A DNA stretch of 64,000 nt from Aquarana catesbeiana (lineage: Eukaryota; Chordata; Amphibia; Anura; Ranidae). The notes under the pieces are model-generated. The model did no database searches. It saw only the letters and a program-made list of their open reading frames with translations, and was not told where the DNA came from. How positions within the stretch are numbered: position 1 is the first letter of the stretch; every line of letters begins with the position of its first letter. Positions 1-11,718 of this stretch are shown here, piece by piece. The stretch spans positions 22,367,901-22,431,900 of the forward strand of contig NC_133334.1 of the NCBI RefSeq assembly GCF_042186555.1, read 5' to 3'. Both the position numbers and the translations under genes were made by a program.

Positions 1-175
1 CCTGTAAAGCCCCAAGCAATCAACCCCTGCTGCACTGTTTACAAAGGGGATAACTACATTTTCCTAGCAGCCTTTGTTGAAAAAGTAGATTGCTACACTG
101 GAAAAACCTCATGCTAGCTATAGCGATGATCTGAAACTGTTACTGAATATGAATTCTGCCCTCTTTTATATACAG

Positions 176-316
176 GCCGACTTGAACTGTAATATCCAGG
201 ACGATGCCGGGGCCTTCTACGGTGTAACGAGTCAGTACGAGAGCTCGGAAAACATGACCATCACCTGCTCAACTAAAGTCTGCTCGTTTGGGAAACAAGT
301 GGTGGAGAAAGTGGAG
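176..316 (+). CDS. TEAD1: TEAD1 internal coding exon (third from last)
   Basis: The 47 codons read ADLNCNIQDD... through KVCSFGKQVVEKVE, which I recognise as the C-terminal YAP/TAZ-binding domain of a TEAD transcription factor. TEADs bind MCAT/GTIIC DNA in the nucleus and recruit YAP/TAZ, the output of the Hippo pathway. The exon is bounded by a TACAG acceptor ending at 175 and a GTACGG donor at 317, both phase 0. The Cys codon at 281-283 in KVCSFGK matches the conserved auto-palmitoylated cysteine (Cys359 in human TEAD1). ADLNCNIQDDAGAFYG fits TEAD1 better than TEAD2, TEAD3 or TEAD4 as I recall them. Upstream exons (TEA domain) lie outside the window. Confidence 0.93.
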
Positions 317-457
317 GTACGGCAAGACGTTTGTCACACATACCAGGGAATGGTGTGTGTGTGCGTTGTGTGCGGGGGGTCATGTCTGGGATGATTTGGA
401 TCTGATCGTTTTATATTCATCTTTAGATCTTCCCTCTTTTTTTTTTTGTGTTTACAG

Positions 458-610
458 ACAGAATATGCAAGGTTTGAAAATGGCCGATTTGTGTATAGGA
501 TAAACCGCTCTCCCATGTGTGAATATATGATAAACTTTATCCACAAGCTGAAGCACTTACCGGAGAAGTACATGATGAACAGCGTATTGGAAAACTTTAC
601 TATTTTGTTG
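458..610 (+). CDS. TEAD1: TEAD1 penultimate coding exon
   Basis: The 51 codons run from TEYARFENGRFVYRI to NSVLENFTILL and continue the YAP-binding domain in frame from the previous exon. The acceptor is a T-rich tract plus TTTACAG ending at 457; the donor is GTATGA at 611. The intron between the two exons is only 141 bp, while the next is about 3.9 kb and full of transposons. MCEYMINFIHKLKHLPEKYMM is the near-invariant core of the TEAD family. The window shows no frameshift or stop in the exon. Confidence 0.94.
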
Positions 611-1287
611 GTATGAAATTTCATTAATAACAAATGCACGATCGAATAACAAACCATTCCTGCAAAAGCCTAACCCCCAACAACCTACCGACACTTACCT
701 GTCCAGCGCTCACCCATTGCTCCTTTCTTCATCATATACCTGGTGTTGGAGCCGGGAGGGAGCAGTGATCTCACCCATATGTCATGCATATAGTTATACT
801 TTTTAATATATATAGATGAAAACTGTTTTAACCCTTTTACTGCCAGAGACATTTTGTGGTGGTGGAGGGGAGAGCGGGGTTGCACACCATTATCTTCCTA
901 TGCCAATTCTGACATTTCTCTCCCCCATGTAATAAATCAGGATTTGTTTTTTTTTTTGCTAGAAAATTACTTAGAACCCCCCAAACATTAGATTTTTAAG
1001 CAGAGGCCCTAGAGAATAAAATGGTGTTTGTTGCGATTTTTTTTTTCTTTTTTTGTTGCTGCGCAGCAGTTTTTCAAATGCACATTTTTGGGAGATAAAT
1101 CCTTTTTAAATTTTAGTGCCCATAAACAATACAATACCCAATTTTTGATAAAATATAAAAGATGATGTTACGCCACGTAAATAGATACCGAACATGTCAG
1201 GATTTAAAATTGCACAGACCCGTGGGAAGGTGACAAACTATGGTGCTTTTAAATTATTCATAGGCAACGCTTTAAAAGCCTTAACGG

Positions 1288-1586
1288 CAGCCTTTCTCAA
1301 CCCTTTCAACACAAAGGAACCCTTGAAATATCTTTCCGGTCTCAGGGAACCCCTACTGAAAATGATTATATGTACAACTCAAGATACATTAGTGTGATGG
1401 TCAGTGGGAAGAATGCTCCTTACACTTGTGGTCATTGGGAAGAATTACCCCCTTACAGATGGCTAAAAAGATCAATAGTGTCCGTGGGAACTTAACTGAG
1501 AGGAAGAAATTGCCGATTGCTCAAGGAACCCCAACAACCTCTGGAGGGACCCTAAAGTTCCACGGAACCCTGGTTGAGAAACCCTG
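1288..1586 (-). mobile_element. hAT-type MITE containing two 31-bp repeat units
   Basis: The left end CAGCCTTTCTCAACC and right end GGTTGAGAAACCCTG are inverted copies. Flanks 1280-1287 (CTTAACGG) and 1587-1594 (CTTTACAG) match at 6 of 8 positions, consistent with an aged 8-bp hAT duplication. Inside, 1398-1440 holds two copies of a roughly 31-bp unit identical over 27 nt (1398-1424) to units of the large array at 39675-42436. The same family occurs inverted at 8120-9162, and a right-end fragment lies at 18854-18876. Confidence 0.7.
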
Positions 1587-1964
1587 CTTTACAGGCTTAC
1601 CGGTTTAGAGTTACACAGGAGGTCAGGCACTAGAATTATTGCTCTCGCTCTGACATTTGCAGTAATGCTTCACATGTATGGGGCAATCGCTGTTTGTTTG
1701 TGTGTGTGTGTGTGTGCAGGACCAACACATTTATTTTTACACATATTTACTTTATCACTTTTATTGCTATCACAAGGGGTGAATAACCTGCCTTGTGATA
1801 GCATGGGTGATGACAGGTCCTCCTTTATAGAGAGATTTGGGGTGTATTAGATCACTAGGATTACTTTTACTGTGAAGGAATCGGTCACTGTACAAAAATG
1901 ATACTGGGATTATGCTTGTACTCTCAACCATGATCCCAGTATAACCACTTCAATATGAGGCTAT

Positions 1965-2250
1965 ATATTATATATCTCTATATATATTGTAAATATTTTA
2001 TTCTTTTCATGTGACAACACTAAAGACATGACATTTTCACTTAGGGGTGTACTCACTTTTGTTGCCAGCGGTTTAGACATTAATGGCTGTGTGTTGAGTT
2101 ATTTTGAGGGGACAGCAAATTTACACTGTTATACAAGCTGTACACTCACTACTTTACATTGTAGCAAAGTGTCATTTCTTCAGTGTTGTCACATGAAAAG
2201 ATAGAAGAAAAGATTTACAAAAATGTGAGATTCACTTTTGTGAGATACTG
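1965..2250 (+). mobile_element. Tc1-derived MITE (internally deleted)
   Basis: From 2031 to 2250 the sequence closely matches the right 200 bp of the Tc1 element at 6224-7806, ending AGATACTG. About 1986-2030 matches part of its left inverted repeat. The transposase region is missing, so the two ends are joined directly. The left boundary is blurred by TA-rich sequence; the right flank is TG instead of the expected TA. Confidence 0.7.
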
Positions 2251-2314
2251 TGTGTGTGTATTTCTATCTATCTATCTATCTCCATCCATCCATCCATCTA
2301 TATATATCGCTATA
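2251..2314 (+). repeat. Compound microsatellite (TG)n(CTAT)n(CATC)n(TA)n
   Basis: Short perfect runs of TG, CTAT, CATC and TA follow each other immediately after the Tc1 MITE end. This is visible directly and likely length-polymorphic. Confidence 0.9.
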
Positions 2315-3319
2315 TCTAACAAAGTTCCAAGGGTGAGGTGCACGTCGTTCATAGATGTATGTGCAATGCAATCAGGCCTTCCTAAGGGCCATATTGCATA
2401 AAACCCCAAAACATATTTTCTGAACGCAGACACCCTAGAGAATAAAATAGTGGTAGTTTCCAATTTTTTATGTTAAACAATATTAGTGCAAAGGTCTAGG
2501 AAACCTAAAATTTCAGTAAAAAATACACTAAAGTTCATTTTAGGGCGTACATACGCAGTAAATTACCCTTTTTTTTTTTTTGTATTGCTTCTTTCCCCCT
2601 TCTCCCTGCGGTAAGTTCGCATGATTTAGGTCCTGGCAGTAAAAGGGTTAATGTTTTGATTTGGCATAATCTAATTTATAACTATTACAACTATATTTTT
2701 GTTTTATATGTTCTTTTTTTATATTTTGTGTTTTTTATATATACACAGTATTTTTTTTTTTTCATATATTTTGATTTCGTTTTATTTTTTTGTCCTCGAC
2801 TGTTTTCTTCTGACTTGTTAGCCCTGAAGAAAGGGGAAATATCGATCACTCCTTACCCAAAAAAAAAAAAAATCCCCTTCTATGACAATGCGGAGGTTTA
2901 GCAATTGGTTGCTAGACCTAATCACTTGATCCCTAGAAAGCACCGGATATTTTGTGCTGCTAGATGGGGTAGAAATGGAGAATCGCTAAATGGGTAGGTC
3001 AGGAGAGGTCTTTCACAGACACTGTCACCTCACCTAGAATGGTGTCTTTTGGAAGTTTTATACAATGTCCTATTCAGATAAGAAGTGACCAAACTATCTG
3101 AAAAAGTATGTATTGAGAAAAAGAACCATCAAAGAGCTGGGGCTGCGTGTTCCAGCCACCATACAATAGGATAAAATGGATTTGATGGCAGTGCGGGGCC
3201 TTGAGCTAAGTAAAGTACTCTGTTGTCTCAAAGTGGAACAAAAATCTGTGCAGTTTTTCCATCACAAATAACAGAAAAGTCAATTTGTGTGATAGGAATA
3301 TTTGTACTTGCTGCATCCA

Positions 3320-3567
3320 CAAGGGGACAAAGCTTCTGTTTTTGATCACCTACTGGGTATAGTGCTACCTGCAGGAGTGGGCAGCTAGGTACAATGAAAA
3401 AAAAAAAAATGAAGACTGGCCAGGGATCTGTCCCTGCTGCTGACCAAACAAATCACCACCAGCAGGGGCTGACCCCTGAGCTGTCCTTTTGTTTTTTTGT
3501 GTTGTGCCTAGTGTCTTATTCCATCAGGGGGCACTATACCCTGTAGGTGATGATGTGTCCTCCAATG
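3320..3567. mobile_element. Palindromic MITE in the TEAD1 last intron
   Basis: TCACCTACTGGGTATAGTGC at 3346 is repeated in inverted orientation at 3527-3550, and the similarity extends outward imperfectly on both sides. The centre (about 3400-3500) is non-coding. No clear target duplication was found, so the outer limits are approximate. The upstream stretch 2652-3319 is AT-rich intron with no recognised gene; it includes a weak hammerhead-like string at 2822-2855. Confidence 0.5.
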
Positions 3568-3779
3568 AACAAAAGAGAAGAGTATTTGGCTTCTTTTGAC
3601 GTGAAACCTTTAAAAGAGATGTATAGGTTTTTTTTTTTATTTAGTTTTTTTTTAGATTCATACTTACCTAGGTGGATGCTGCATTTGTCCCCCGGCACCT
3701 CTAACACTGAGAACCCCATCGATCGAACACTGACTATCAGTCACAGCTCTCTGATCTGCCCCCCCTTCCTCACTAACTG

Positions 3780-4318
3780 TGATTGACAGCAGCAAGAGCC
3801 AATGAGGAGAGAGAGAGAGAGACCCGGGAGAGCTTCGGCTCTCATGCACATCACTGGCTGTGATTGACAGCAGCGAGAGCCAATGAGGAGAGAGAGAGAC
3901 CCAGGGGAGCCTCAGCTCTCATGCACATCACTGGCTGTGATTGACAGCAGCGAGAGCCAATGAGGAGAGAGAGACCCGGTAGAGCCTCGGCTCTCCTGCA
4001 CATTACTGGCTGTGATTGACAGCAACGAGAGCCAATGAGGAGAGAGAGAGACCCGGGGGAGCCTCAGCTCTCATGCACATCACTGACTGTGACTGACAGC
4101 AACGAGAGCCAATGAGGAGAGAGAGACCCGGTAGAGCCTCGGCTCTCCTGCACATCACTGGCTGTGATTGACAGCAACGAGAGCCAATGAGGAGAGAGAG
4201 AGAGACGCGGGGGAGCCTCGGCTCTCATGCACATCACTGACTGTGATTGACAGCAACAAGAGCCAATGGGGAGAGAGAGACCCAGGAGAGCCTCGGCTCT
4301 CATGCTCATCACTGGATC
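3780..4318 (+). repeat. Minisatellite, about 77-bp unit, 7 copies, inside a MITE
   Basis: Units begin at about 3780, 3861, 3938, 4013, 4090, 4164 and 4243. Each contains TGATTGACAGCA, GAGCCAATGAGG and an expanded GA run. The array is bracketed by TACTTACCT (3660) and its inverse AGGTAAGTA (4318), so it probably grew inside a palindromic-ended MITE spanning roughly 3580-4445. The latter string resembles a perfect splice donor within the TEAD1 intron. Each unit has an inverted CCAAT-type core (GAGCCAAT). Confidence 0.88.
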
Positions 4319-4516
4319 AGGTAAGTATTAGGGGGGGGACTGCAGGTGGAGCAGCACACTGAAGGTATTTTATCTTCATGCATAGAATGCGTGAAGATTA
4401 AAAAACCTTCAGCCTTCACAATAACTTTAAGTTCTACTTTATCACAATGTTGTACCATATTGCCATTTAACAGTTCTCTTTCCCTCCTTTTTTTTTTTTT
4501 TTTTTCTTTTCTCAAG

Positions 4517-4630
4517 GTGGTAACAAACAGGGATACACAAGACACACTACTGTGCATGGCGTGCGTCTTCGAAGTTTCAAACAGTGAACACGGAGCACAA
4601 CATCACATCTACAGGCTGGTGAAAGAATGA
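4517..4630 (+). CDS. TEAD1: TEAD1 terminal coding exon with stop codon
   Basis: The 37 codons start VVTNRDTQDTLLCMAC and end HHIYRLVKE, with the stop TGA at 4628-4630. The acceptor is a long T tract followed by CTCAAG ending at 4516. Exons join in phase 0, so the three exons give 135 C-terminal residues of the protein. The Tyr codon at 4610-4612 (HHIYRLVK) corresponds by position to human Tyr421, the residue altered in Sveinsson chorioretinal atrophy and part of the YAP interface. The final residue is Glu rather than the Asp I recall for human TEAD1; ACVFEVSNSEHG supports TEAD1 over the other paralogs. Confidence 0.94.
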   Translation: MVTNRDTQDTLLCMACVFEVSNSEHGAQHHIYRLVKE

Positions 4631-5505
4631 ATGTTGTCTCTGCTCCCCCCCACCCCACTCCATATATCCTGTTTAAACAAACACTAAAAAAAAAACAAAA
4701 AAAAAAACTTCACAATGGACACTGACTAAAACCTCAACACTAGCGGCAGCGCCTAAAGCCCACCCAACGTTTCTCTCTGCTCTGTTTATTTCAATGGCGT
4801 CATTTCTAATTTGTTTATAAATTAATTGTAGCTGTGAAACATTTACAGTTTGTAAAGATTTCTTAAAAAATTTTTTAAAAAGTAAAAAAAAAAAAAAAAA
4901 GTAATAATGGGGAGAACGCGTTGTTGCCTTGCAGAGCAATCGCGCAGCGCGGTTATCCAGCAGTGACACGGTTAAATGGTGCCACAGCTACTTAAAGTAG
5001 TCCTAGTCTGTGATCGCTTATAAAGGAATTTTAAACAAAAATCAAATCACTGATTTTTCTCTATATGAAAAAAAAAAAGCCTTTAATTTTTTATTTTGGG
5101 GAAAAAAATAAATGCTTGGACACTACAAGCAAGATACATTAAAAATGTATGAATGTAAACAGACTTTTTTAAATGTTAACCTTTTTTTAACTACCTGAGG
5201 GAAATGCATACAGACGAATGTAATTCTCTAAGTTATTTTAAGGAATTTTTTTTTTCTGTTTTAAACCAAATGATATATGCTTCAGATGTGCCTGAAATGA
5301 GGCAGGAGGATTTTCCTACTTTTTTTTTATTTTTTTTTTATTTTTTTTTTTTTTTTTATGTTTACTCCACAACACTATTTTAAAAACCGGTACAGCAATT
5401 TAAACCAGCCCTTGTAGAAAAATATTAAGTATATTCAAATGTAACGTACTGTACTAATTCAGAGATTTTAGAATTGCAAAACAAAGATGGCTTATTTTGC
5501 TATAA

Positions 5506-5537
<32 letters not shown>

Positions 5538-6223
5538 AACTTGCAAAAAAAAAAAATGTTTTCCTTTTTTTTTGTCTTTTTAGATGTTTTTCATTTTACT
5601 AGAATGGAGTGAATCTAATTCTGCTGTAAATCTGTTTTGGTCATATAAAAAATTTGCACAAACGCAGGGTGCAAATCTGTATTTGTACTAAAGCACAAGG
5701 CCTACCAGATTTTTTTTTTTTTTTTTTTAATTTATATCAGTAAAGGTCTACCAGATTTTAATGGACCTGAAGTCAACACCACTGAAATGCCCCTCGGTCA
5801 ACATGTGCTCCATCTGGGTCTCACAGGCTGCTTCTTAATCCCTTCCATCTGTTTGGCATGGCCACGTATAGGACAGACGCATTGGTTGGCTACCTCTACC
5901 TGTTTAGCCATTCAGCTTCGTAAAAGATGTGTTTAGAACGCTGAGCTCAAAGAGAATCTTAACCCCATCCTGGTGCCGCCACCTCCTGGCCCTTTAAGAA
6001 CTTAAAGGCCTGGGGCGGGCATTTGGGTCATGTGACCGTTGTGATTGGCTATCACAGCAGTCACCCGATTGGAAAGCTGAAAGCTCCCACTGTCAAGTAA
6101 GTACTGGTGACTGTGCTGGGAGCGTGCAGGGCGCGCGCTCTCAGCACAGCTTTGTGTTTTACATAGAGTTGCTCATATATACAGACTCTGCGTTAAAGCC
6201 CGCCCACCAAGAGGCCACATATA

Positions 6224-7806
6224 CAGTATCTCTCAAGAGTGAATACACCCCACACATATTTTATTCTATCTTTTCATGTGACAACACTGAAGAAATGACA
6301 CTTTGCTACAATGTAAAGTAGTGAGTGTACAGCTTGTATAACAGTGTAAATTTTCTGTCCCCTCAAAATAACTCAACACACAGCCATTAATGTCTAAACC
6401 GCTGGTAACAAAAGTAAGTACAACCCTAAGTGAAAATGTCCAAATATTCCCCAATTAGCCATTTTCCTTCCCCGGTGTCATGTGACTCGTTAGTGTTACA
6501 AGGTCTCAAGTGTGAATGGGGAGCAGGTGTGTTAAATTTGGTGTTATCGCTCTCTCTCTCTCATACTGGTCACTGGAAGTTCATCATGGCACCTCATGGC
6601 AAAGAACTCTCTGAGGATTTGAAAAAAAGAATTGTTGCTCTACATAAAGATGGCCTAGGCTATAAGAAGATTGCCAAGACCCTGAAACTGAGCTTCAGCC
6701 GGGGGTGCCAAGATCATACAGCGGTATAACAGGACAGGTTCCACTCAGAACAGGCCTCGCCATGGTCGACCAAAGAAGTTGAGTGCACGTGCTCAGCATC
6801 ATATCCAGAGGTTGTCTTTGGGGAATAGACGTATGAGTGCTGCCAGCATTGCTGCAGAGGTTGAAGGGGTGGGGGGGGGTCTGTCAGTGCTCAGACCATA
6901 CGCTGCACACTGCATCAAATTGGTCTGCATAGGTGTTGTCCCAGAAGGAAGCCTCTTCTAAAGATGATGCACAAGAAAGCCTGCAAACAGTTTGCTGAAG
7001 ACGAGCAGACTAAGGACATGGATTACTGGAACCATGTCCTGTGGTCTGATGAGACCAAGATAAACTTATTTGGTTCAGATGGTGACAAGCGTGTGTGGCG
7101 GCAACCAGGTGAGGAGTACAAAGACAAGTTTGTCTTGCCTACAGTCAAGCATGGTGGTGGGAGTGTCATGGTCTGGGGCTGCATGAGTGCTGCCGACAAT
7201 GGGGAGCTACAGTTCATTGAGGGAACCATGAATGCCAACATGTACTGTGACATACTGAAGCAGAGCATGATCCCCTCCCTTCAGAAACTGGGCCGCAGGG
7301 CAGTATTCCAACATAATGACCCCAAACAAAGCTCCAAGACTACCACTGCCTTGCTAAAGAAGCTGAGGGTAAAGGTGATGGACTGACCAAGCATGTCTCC
7401 AGACCTAAATCCTATGGAGCATCTGTGGGACATCCTCAAAAGGAGGGCGGAAGAGTGCAAGGTCTCTAACATCCACCAGCTCCGTGATGTCATCATGGAG
7501 GAGTGAAAGACGACTCCAGTGACAACCTGTGAAGCTCTGGTGAACTCCATGCCCAAGAGGCTTAAGGCAGTGCTGGAAAATAATTGGGCCCAATTTGGAC
7601 ATAAGGGTGTACTCACTTTTGTTGCCAGCGGTTTAGACATTAATGGCTGTGTGTTGAGTTATTTTGAGGGGACAGCAAATTTACACTGTTATACAAGCTG
7701 TACATTGTAGCAAAGTATCATTTCTTCAGTGTTGTCACATGAAAAGATAGAATAAAATATTTACAAAAATGTGAGTGAGGGGTGTACTCACTTTTGTCAG
7801 ATACTG
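6224..7806 (+). mobile_element. Tc1-like transposon, full length, decayed
   Basis: The 1583-bp element has TA at 6222-6223 and 7807-7808, and terminal CAGTATCT...AGATACTG. The inverted repeats extend about 200 bp: the left block 6254-6420 is the reverse complement of 7607-7770. Tc1/mariner elements move by cut and paste through a DDE transposase. It lies in the proposed TEAD1 3' UTR, in the sense orientation. Confidence 0.92.
6586..7590 (+). pseudogene. Broken Tc1-like transposase
   Basis: The frame starts ATGGCACCTCATGGC at 6586 with an N-terminal helix-turn-helix segment (ELSEDLKKRIVALHKDG), is frameshifted near 6700, and resumes from 6964. WSDETK supplies the first Asp. The second acidic site reads QHNDPK rather than Q-x-DNDPK, so the catalytic Asp codon appears deleted. 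PDLNPMEHLW holds the Glu. Two family Trp positions are TGA (7384-7386 and 7504-7506). It cannot encode an active enzyme. Confidence 0.88.
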
Positions 7807-7969
7807 TATGCGTGTGGCCGGTGGAAAGAATGGGAAGAGGTTAAGTTTCAAAAAAGACTACTCTCTGTCATATAGGGTATACCCCAGAATAGACTGAACA
7901 AAGGATGAGAGCACACAAATGTGTAAGTAAACGTTTAAAAAAATATTGATAAAAGTATAGAGAATAAAG

Positions 7970-8006
7970 CCAAAATGTTGCAGGGACTCAAAACTCCTTC
8001 ATCAGG
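7970..8006 (-). ncRNA. Degenerate hammerhead-ribozyme-like motif
   Basis: On the minus strand the sequence reads CCTGATGA, a stem-II-like segment AGGAG...GTCCCT, then GCAAC and CATTTTGG. This aligns with the CUGANGA...GAAAC...CGCGUUGG layout of hammerheads in Penelope-like elements. The GAAA box has a substitution, so activity is unlikely. The assignment is by eye. Confidence 0.35.
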
Positions 8007-8119
8007 GCTGAGAAAGAATATATAAAATAGCATAAATCAAAAGATCTATAAACTGTTTACACATGACCGGTCATGAAAGTATGGTCTTTTGTGATATCAC
8101 GTATGGTTATAGAGTAGAC

Positions 8120-9162
8120 CAGCCTTTCTTAACCAAGGTTCCTCCAGAAGTTGCTAGGGTTTCCTTGAGTTTTGGCTGATTGACCTCCCACTTGGCAGAG
8201 ACAGCTGCAGGACACTAAAGATCTAGGGGTAGCATTCAATACCACTGTAAGGGGGTCATTCACCAATGTAAGGGGCATGTTTGCCAAGTAGTTGCAAGGT
8301 AAGACAGTGGCCTTTGGGACCCGGATGGAGTTTGCACAAGCTGAGTGGTCTTTCAGCATTGAGGTTGCATGGAGCAGCGGACTGAAAGTCCAGATCTGAG
8401 TTTAGGTCTACTTTAACACTAAGAACAGGCCTCTGAAATCAGGGCAATGGGACTGCCTTCCTCTACCATAGCACAGCTGTTTGCCAAACAATGTCCTGGA
8501 ATTGCACTTTAAAAAAATCAGGAATAGGGTTGACCTAGGACATGGACTTGTCCCATTTTACCAGGGCTTAGATCTGCCATGTACAAACTGTACAGTCTTG
8601 ATATCACATACATCATCCATCTTGGTCATGCTGGCTTCCCTATGAAGCATTGATGAAAAACACTAATTTATTCAGAACAGATATGCTTCACTAAGGTTCT
8701 GTGTAACCCCACAGTTCCTCCAGAGCCAAGAGCCATGGGGCATTGATATCACATTTAAAGGTGCCTACATAGTTAAAGGTCAAACACCAGCTGCATTGCA
8801 GCATTGATCCTTCCATCTGTCTACAAGGGTGGCATTCTGACCACCACTGTAAAGGGATTGCTTTCACTGACCATCAATATATGGGGAGGGCATCCTTCCC
8901 ACTGACCATCAATGTATGGGGGGGGCATCCTTCCCACTGACCATCAATGTATGGGGGGGCATCCTTCCCACTGACCATCAATGTATAAGGGGGGGGCATC
9001 CTTCCCACTGACCACCAATGTGTGAGGGCATCATTTCTACTGACCACCAATGTATGGGGGAATTTATCCCACTGACCACCAAAAGATTGTATGCAGGGGT
9101 TCGCCTAGAAAATGTTTTAAATTTCTTAGTTTCCTCTGGGGTACAAGGTTGAGAGAGGCCAG
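8120..9162 (+). mobile_element. hAT-like non-autonomous element with internal minisatellite
   Basis: The left end CAGCCTTTCTTAACC matches the hAT MITE at 1288-1586 in inverted orientation, and the next 80 bp (CTCCAGAAGTTGCTAGGG) match its other arm. The right end is GGTTGAGAGAGGCC. No exact 8-bp duplication is evident. It carries the 8838-9090 tandem array. No transposase frame is present. Confidence 0.6.
8838..9090 (+). repeat. Minisatellite, about 35-bp unit, 6-7 copies
   Basis: Units read CCACTGACCATCAATGTATG followed by a G run and CATCCTTC. Copies start near 8838, 8869, 8903, 8939, 8972, 9009, 9040 and 9074. The unit is recognisably the reverse complement of the 31-bp unit at 39675-42436 and similar to the 34-bp units at 26830-27180 and 27590-27720. 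Confidence 0.85.
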
Positions 9163-9899
9163 TTTAAAGGAGTGCTACTGGCTGAATTTAAAGCAGAACT
9201 TCAGTTCGTCTTCTAGGTGGCTCCCATTATGTTATATGCCCAGATGTGTCCATGACCTCTGCCCGCCCTTCGGCTTCTCGCAGGAGTTGCACAGAGAGCA
9301 GTAGGGAATTGCCTTACAAATTTAATTGCATGCACCCTGTTCATTCTGAGCAAATTCTAATAAGTTAATAATGTGCAGCCCCCTCACCCCCCCCCCCCCC
9401 AACTATCAACCTCTCAATTATTTTTGTGAGCCTTTAAACTAGTAAATAGCTATGTTCTTTTGATGTATAAATCTACTAATGTGTGTTTTATTGACATTTT
9501 GCTAACAGCAGAATTAAAGCGGAATATTTTCACTCCAGTTCTGTCAGTTTTTTATTTTAACACTAACCCCCCTGCCGGGTCCTCGGATGGTTTTATAAAC
9601 TTTTGTGGGATTTGTTTCTAATTATTTTAAGCACTTGTATATTAAGTTAAACACTACTTCTTAAATTACTGTTTTATTTTTTATTTTTAGTGTTTTATGT
9701 AACTGTGACAATTTCAGTGATAACTACAAAGCCAACTCCACTCAGAACCTAAAATATAAATTTTGGATGTCTAGCAATGGAGGTCGAATCCCCCCTCCTG
9801 GGAGACACCAACAATGAGATTTCCTTTTAGTAGTTTGCACCTCCCATAAACAAAAAGTTGTCCCTGGTGCGTCTGTCTGAGGCTATAGAGAATCCATGC

Positions 9900-10975
9900 A
9901 TGTGAGAGTAGCACCAACCTGAATTCCTGGAGATGCCTTCACACCAGAGAGTCCCTGAATGATAAGAGGCCAGCTTTTAGTTTCTTTAGGTGCAGGGGTA
10001 GCACCAATCTGAATTCCTGGAGATGCTTCCACACTGGAGTCCCTGAATGATATACGTGGCCAGCTTGTGGTTTGTTTGGGGGGTAGTGCCAACCAGAGGT
10101 CTTGGAGATGAATCCACACCAGAGTCCATGAGTGATATAAGAGGCCAGCTTGTAGTTTCTTCAGGTAGGGCAGGTAGCACTAGGAGATAAATCCACAGCA
10201 GACTCCCTGACTGATATAGGAGGCAGGCTTGTGGTTTCTTTGGGTGGGATGGGGGGTAGCGCTGGAGATGCCTCCACACTGGATTCCCTGAGTGATTTAA
10301 AAGGCCAGCTTGTGTTTTGTTTGGCGGGTAGTGTCAACCTGAATTCCTAGAGGCAATCTACACCGGCGTTCCTGAGTGATATAGGAGGCCAGCTTGTGGT
10401 TTCTTTGGGTAGGATAGGGGGGGGGTAGCGCCAACCTAAATTCCTGGAGATGCCTCCATACAAGTGTCCCTGAGTGATATAAGGGGCCAGCTTGTGGTTT
10501 CTTTGGGGGGTGAAGCACCAACCTGAATTCCTGAAGGTGCTGCCACACTGGGTTCCTTGAGTAATTTAAAAGGCCAGCTTGTGTTTTGTTTGGAGGGTAG
10601 TGTCAACCTGAATTCCTAGAGGCAAATCTACACCATGGTTCCTGAGTGATATAGGAGGGCCAGCTTGTGGTTTCTTTGGGTAAGATAGGGGGGTAGCACC
10701 AACCTAAATTCCTGGAGATGCCTCCATACAAGTGTCCCTGAGTGATATAAAAGGCCAGCTTGTGGTTTGTTCGGGTAGAGGGGGGTAGCGTCAACCTGAA
10801 TTCCTAGATTTACCTCCACACCGGAGTCTAAGTGATATACGAAGCCAGCTTGTGCTTTTTTCAGTGGGGATGTAGCACCAACCTAAATTCCAGGAGATGC
10901 CTCCACACCAGGTTCCTTGAGTGATTTAAAAGGCCAGCTTGTGGTTTTCTTCACTGGAACCCACAATACTGAAAT
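9900..10975 (+). repeat. Satellite-like array, about 90-bp unit, about 12 copies
   Basis: Each unit carries ACCTGAATTCCTGGAGATG, CCTGAGTGATATAAGAGG and CCAGCTTGTGGTTTCTTTGG, with a variable G run. Copy spacing is 85-100 bp and identity between units is roughly 75-85 percent, so the array is not recent. Minus-strand reading frames across it are repeat artefacts. Confidence 0.9.
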
Positions 10976-11718
10976 TGGGTGGAGTTGGCTTTGAAGATCT
11001 ACAGGTGGAAGCATAGAACCGCAGAACTGGGTGAATGCCTTTTGCCTTTTCTGTCCTTCACACTGTGAAGGAGCAAATCTTTTATTACACTATTTTTTAA
11101 ATGGCCTAAACAACAAAAAACTGTCATGTTCTGAATAGCCTTAACCCTCCTCTTATGTACTCACATCAAAAAAAGTGTCCTGTAACTATGAGCAACTTTT
11201 ATAAGCTGGAAGAAATTAATTTTATCATCTAGAACTTTTATTGAAGATTATTATTACTACTCAAAGCTGCCAAAGCATTTTTAAATGCAGTGCCTTAGAG
11301 ATAAACTTGGAGAGCCTGTCAAAAACGTGCCCAAAACGATCCAAACTTTTTAGTTTTTTTCAAGTTTTTGAAAATGTACTCTTGTTTGCCGAACGTATTG
11401 GTTGCATGAAGGTTTAATTCTGAGGGAGATTTGTACAGTGTTGCCCCAAATTTTCCATTAAAAAAAAAACAGAGCTTTTGTATGACATTAAAAAGAACAG
11501 ATGTCCGTCTCACAATTGTGGGCACTTTATGGCGTGCTCTGGACGTGGTTCAGCGATATGCGTTGCATGTACCTCGTTGGTGCATTATAGCAGCACACAA
11601 GCTGGTTTACTGTTCTCCAACAAATCAGATTGGCTCATTATTATTATTTTATATCAAACATGCCTATTGAAGAATTATTTTATCAGAATGTCCTGGCCTT
11701 ACATAAAGCTATATTGTG

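Larger units (their letters stand above)
832..2647. mobile_element. TTAA-flanked non-autonomous DNA transposon (nested host copy)
   Basis: The element is bounded by TTAA at 828-831 and 2648-2651. Its ends are inverted: CCCTTTTACTGCCAG at the left and the same sequence read from the other strand at the right. TTAA target duplication is typical of piggyBac and Kolobok superfamilies. No transposase frame is visible. It carries a hAT MITE (1288-1586) and a Tc1-derived MITE (about 1965-2250). Internal sequence around 950-1280 (TAGAAAATTACTT...) recurs at 21320, 34300 and 51120. It lies in the last intron of TEAD1. Confidence 0.8.

Noticed and set aside
2822..2855. Further hammerhead-like string (CCTGAAGAAAGGGGAAAT)
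   Set aside because: CUGANGA is present but GAAA spacing, stem II and the CGCGUU block are too weak to call.
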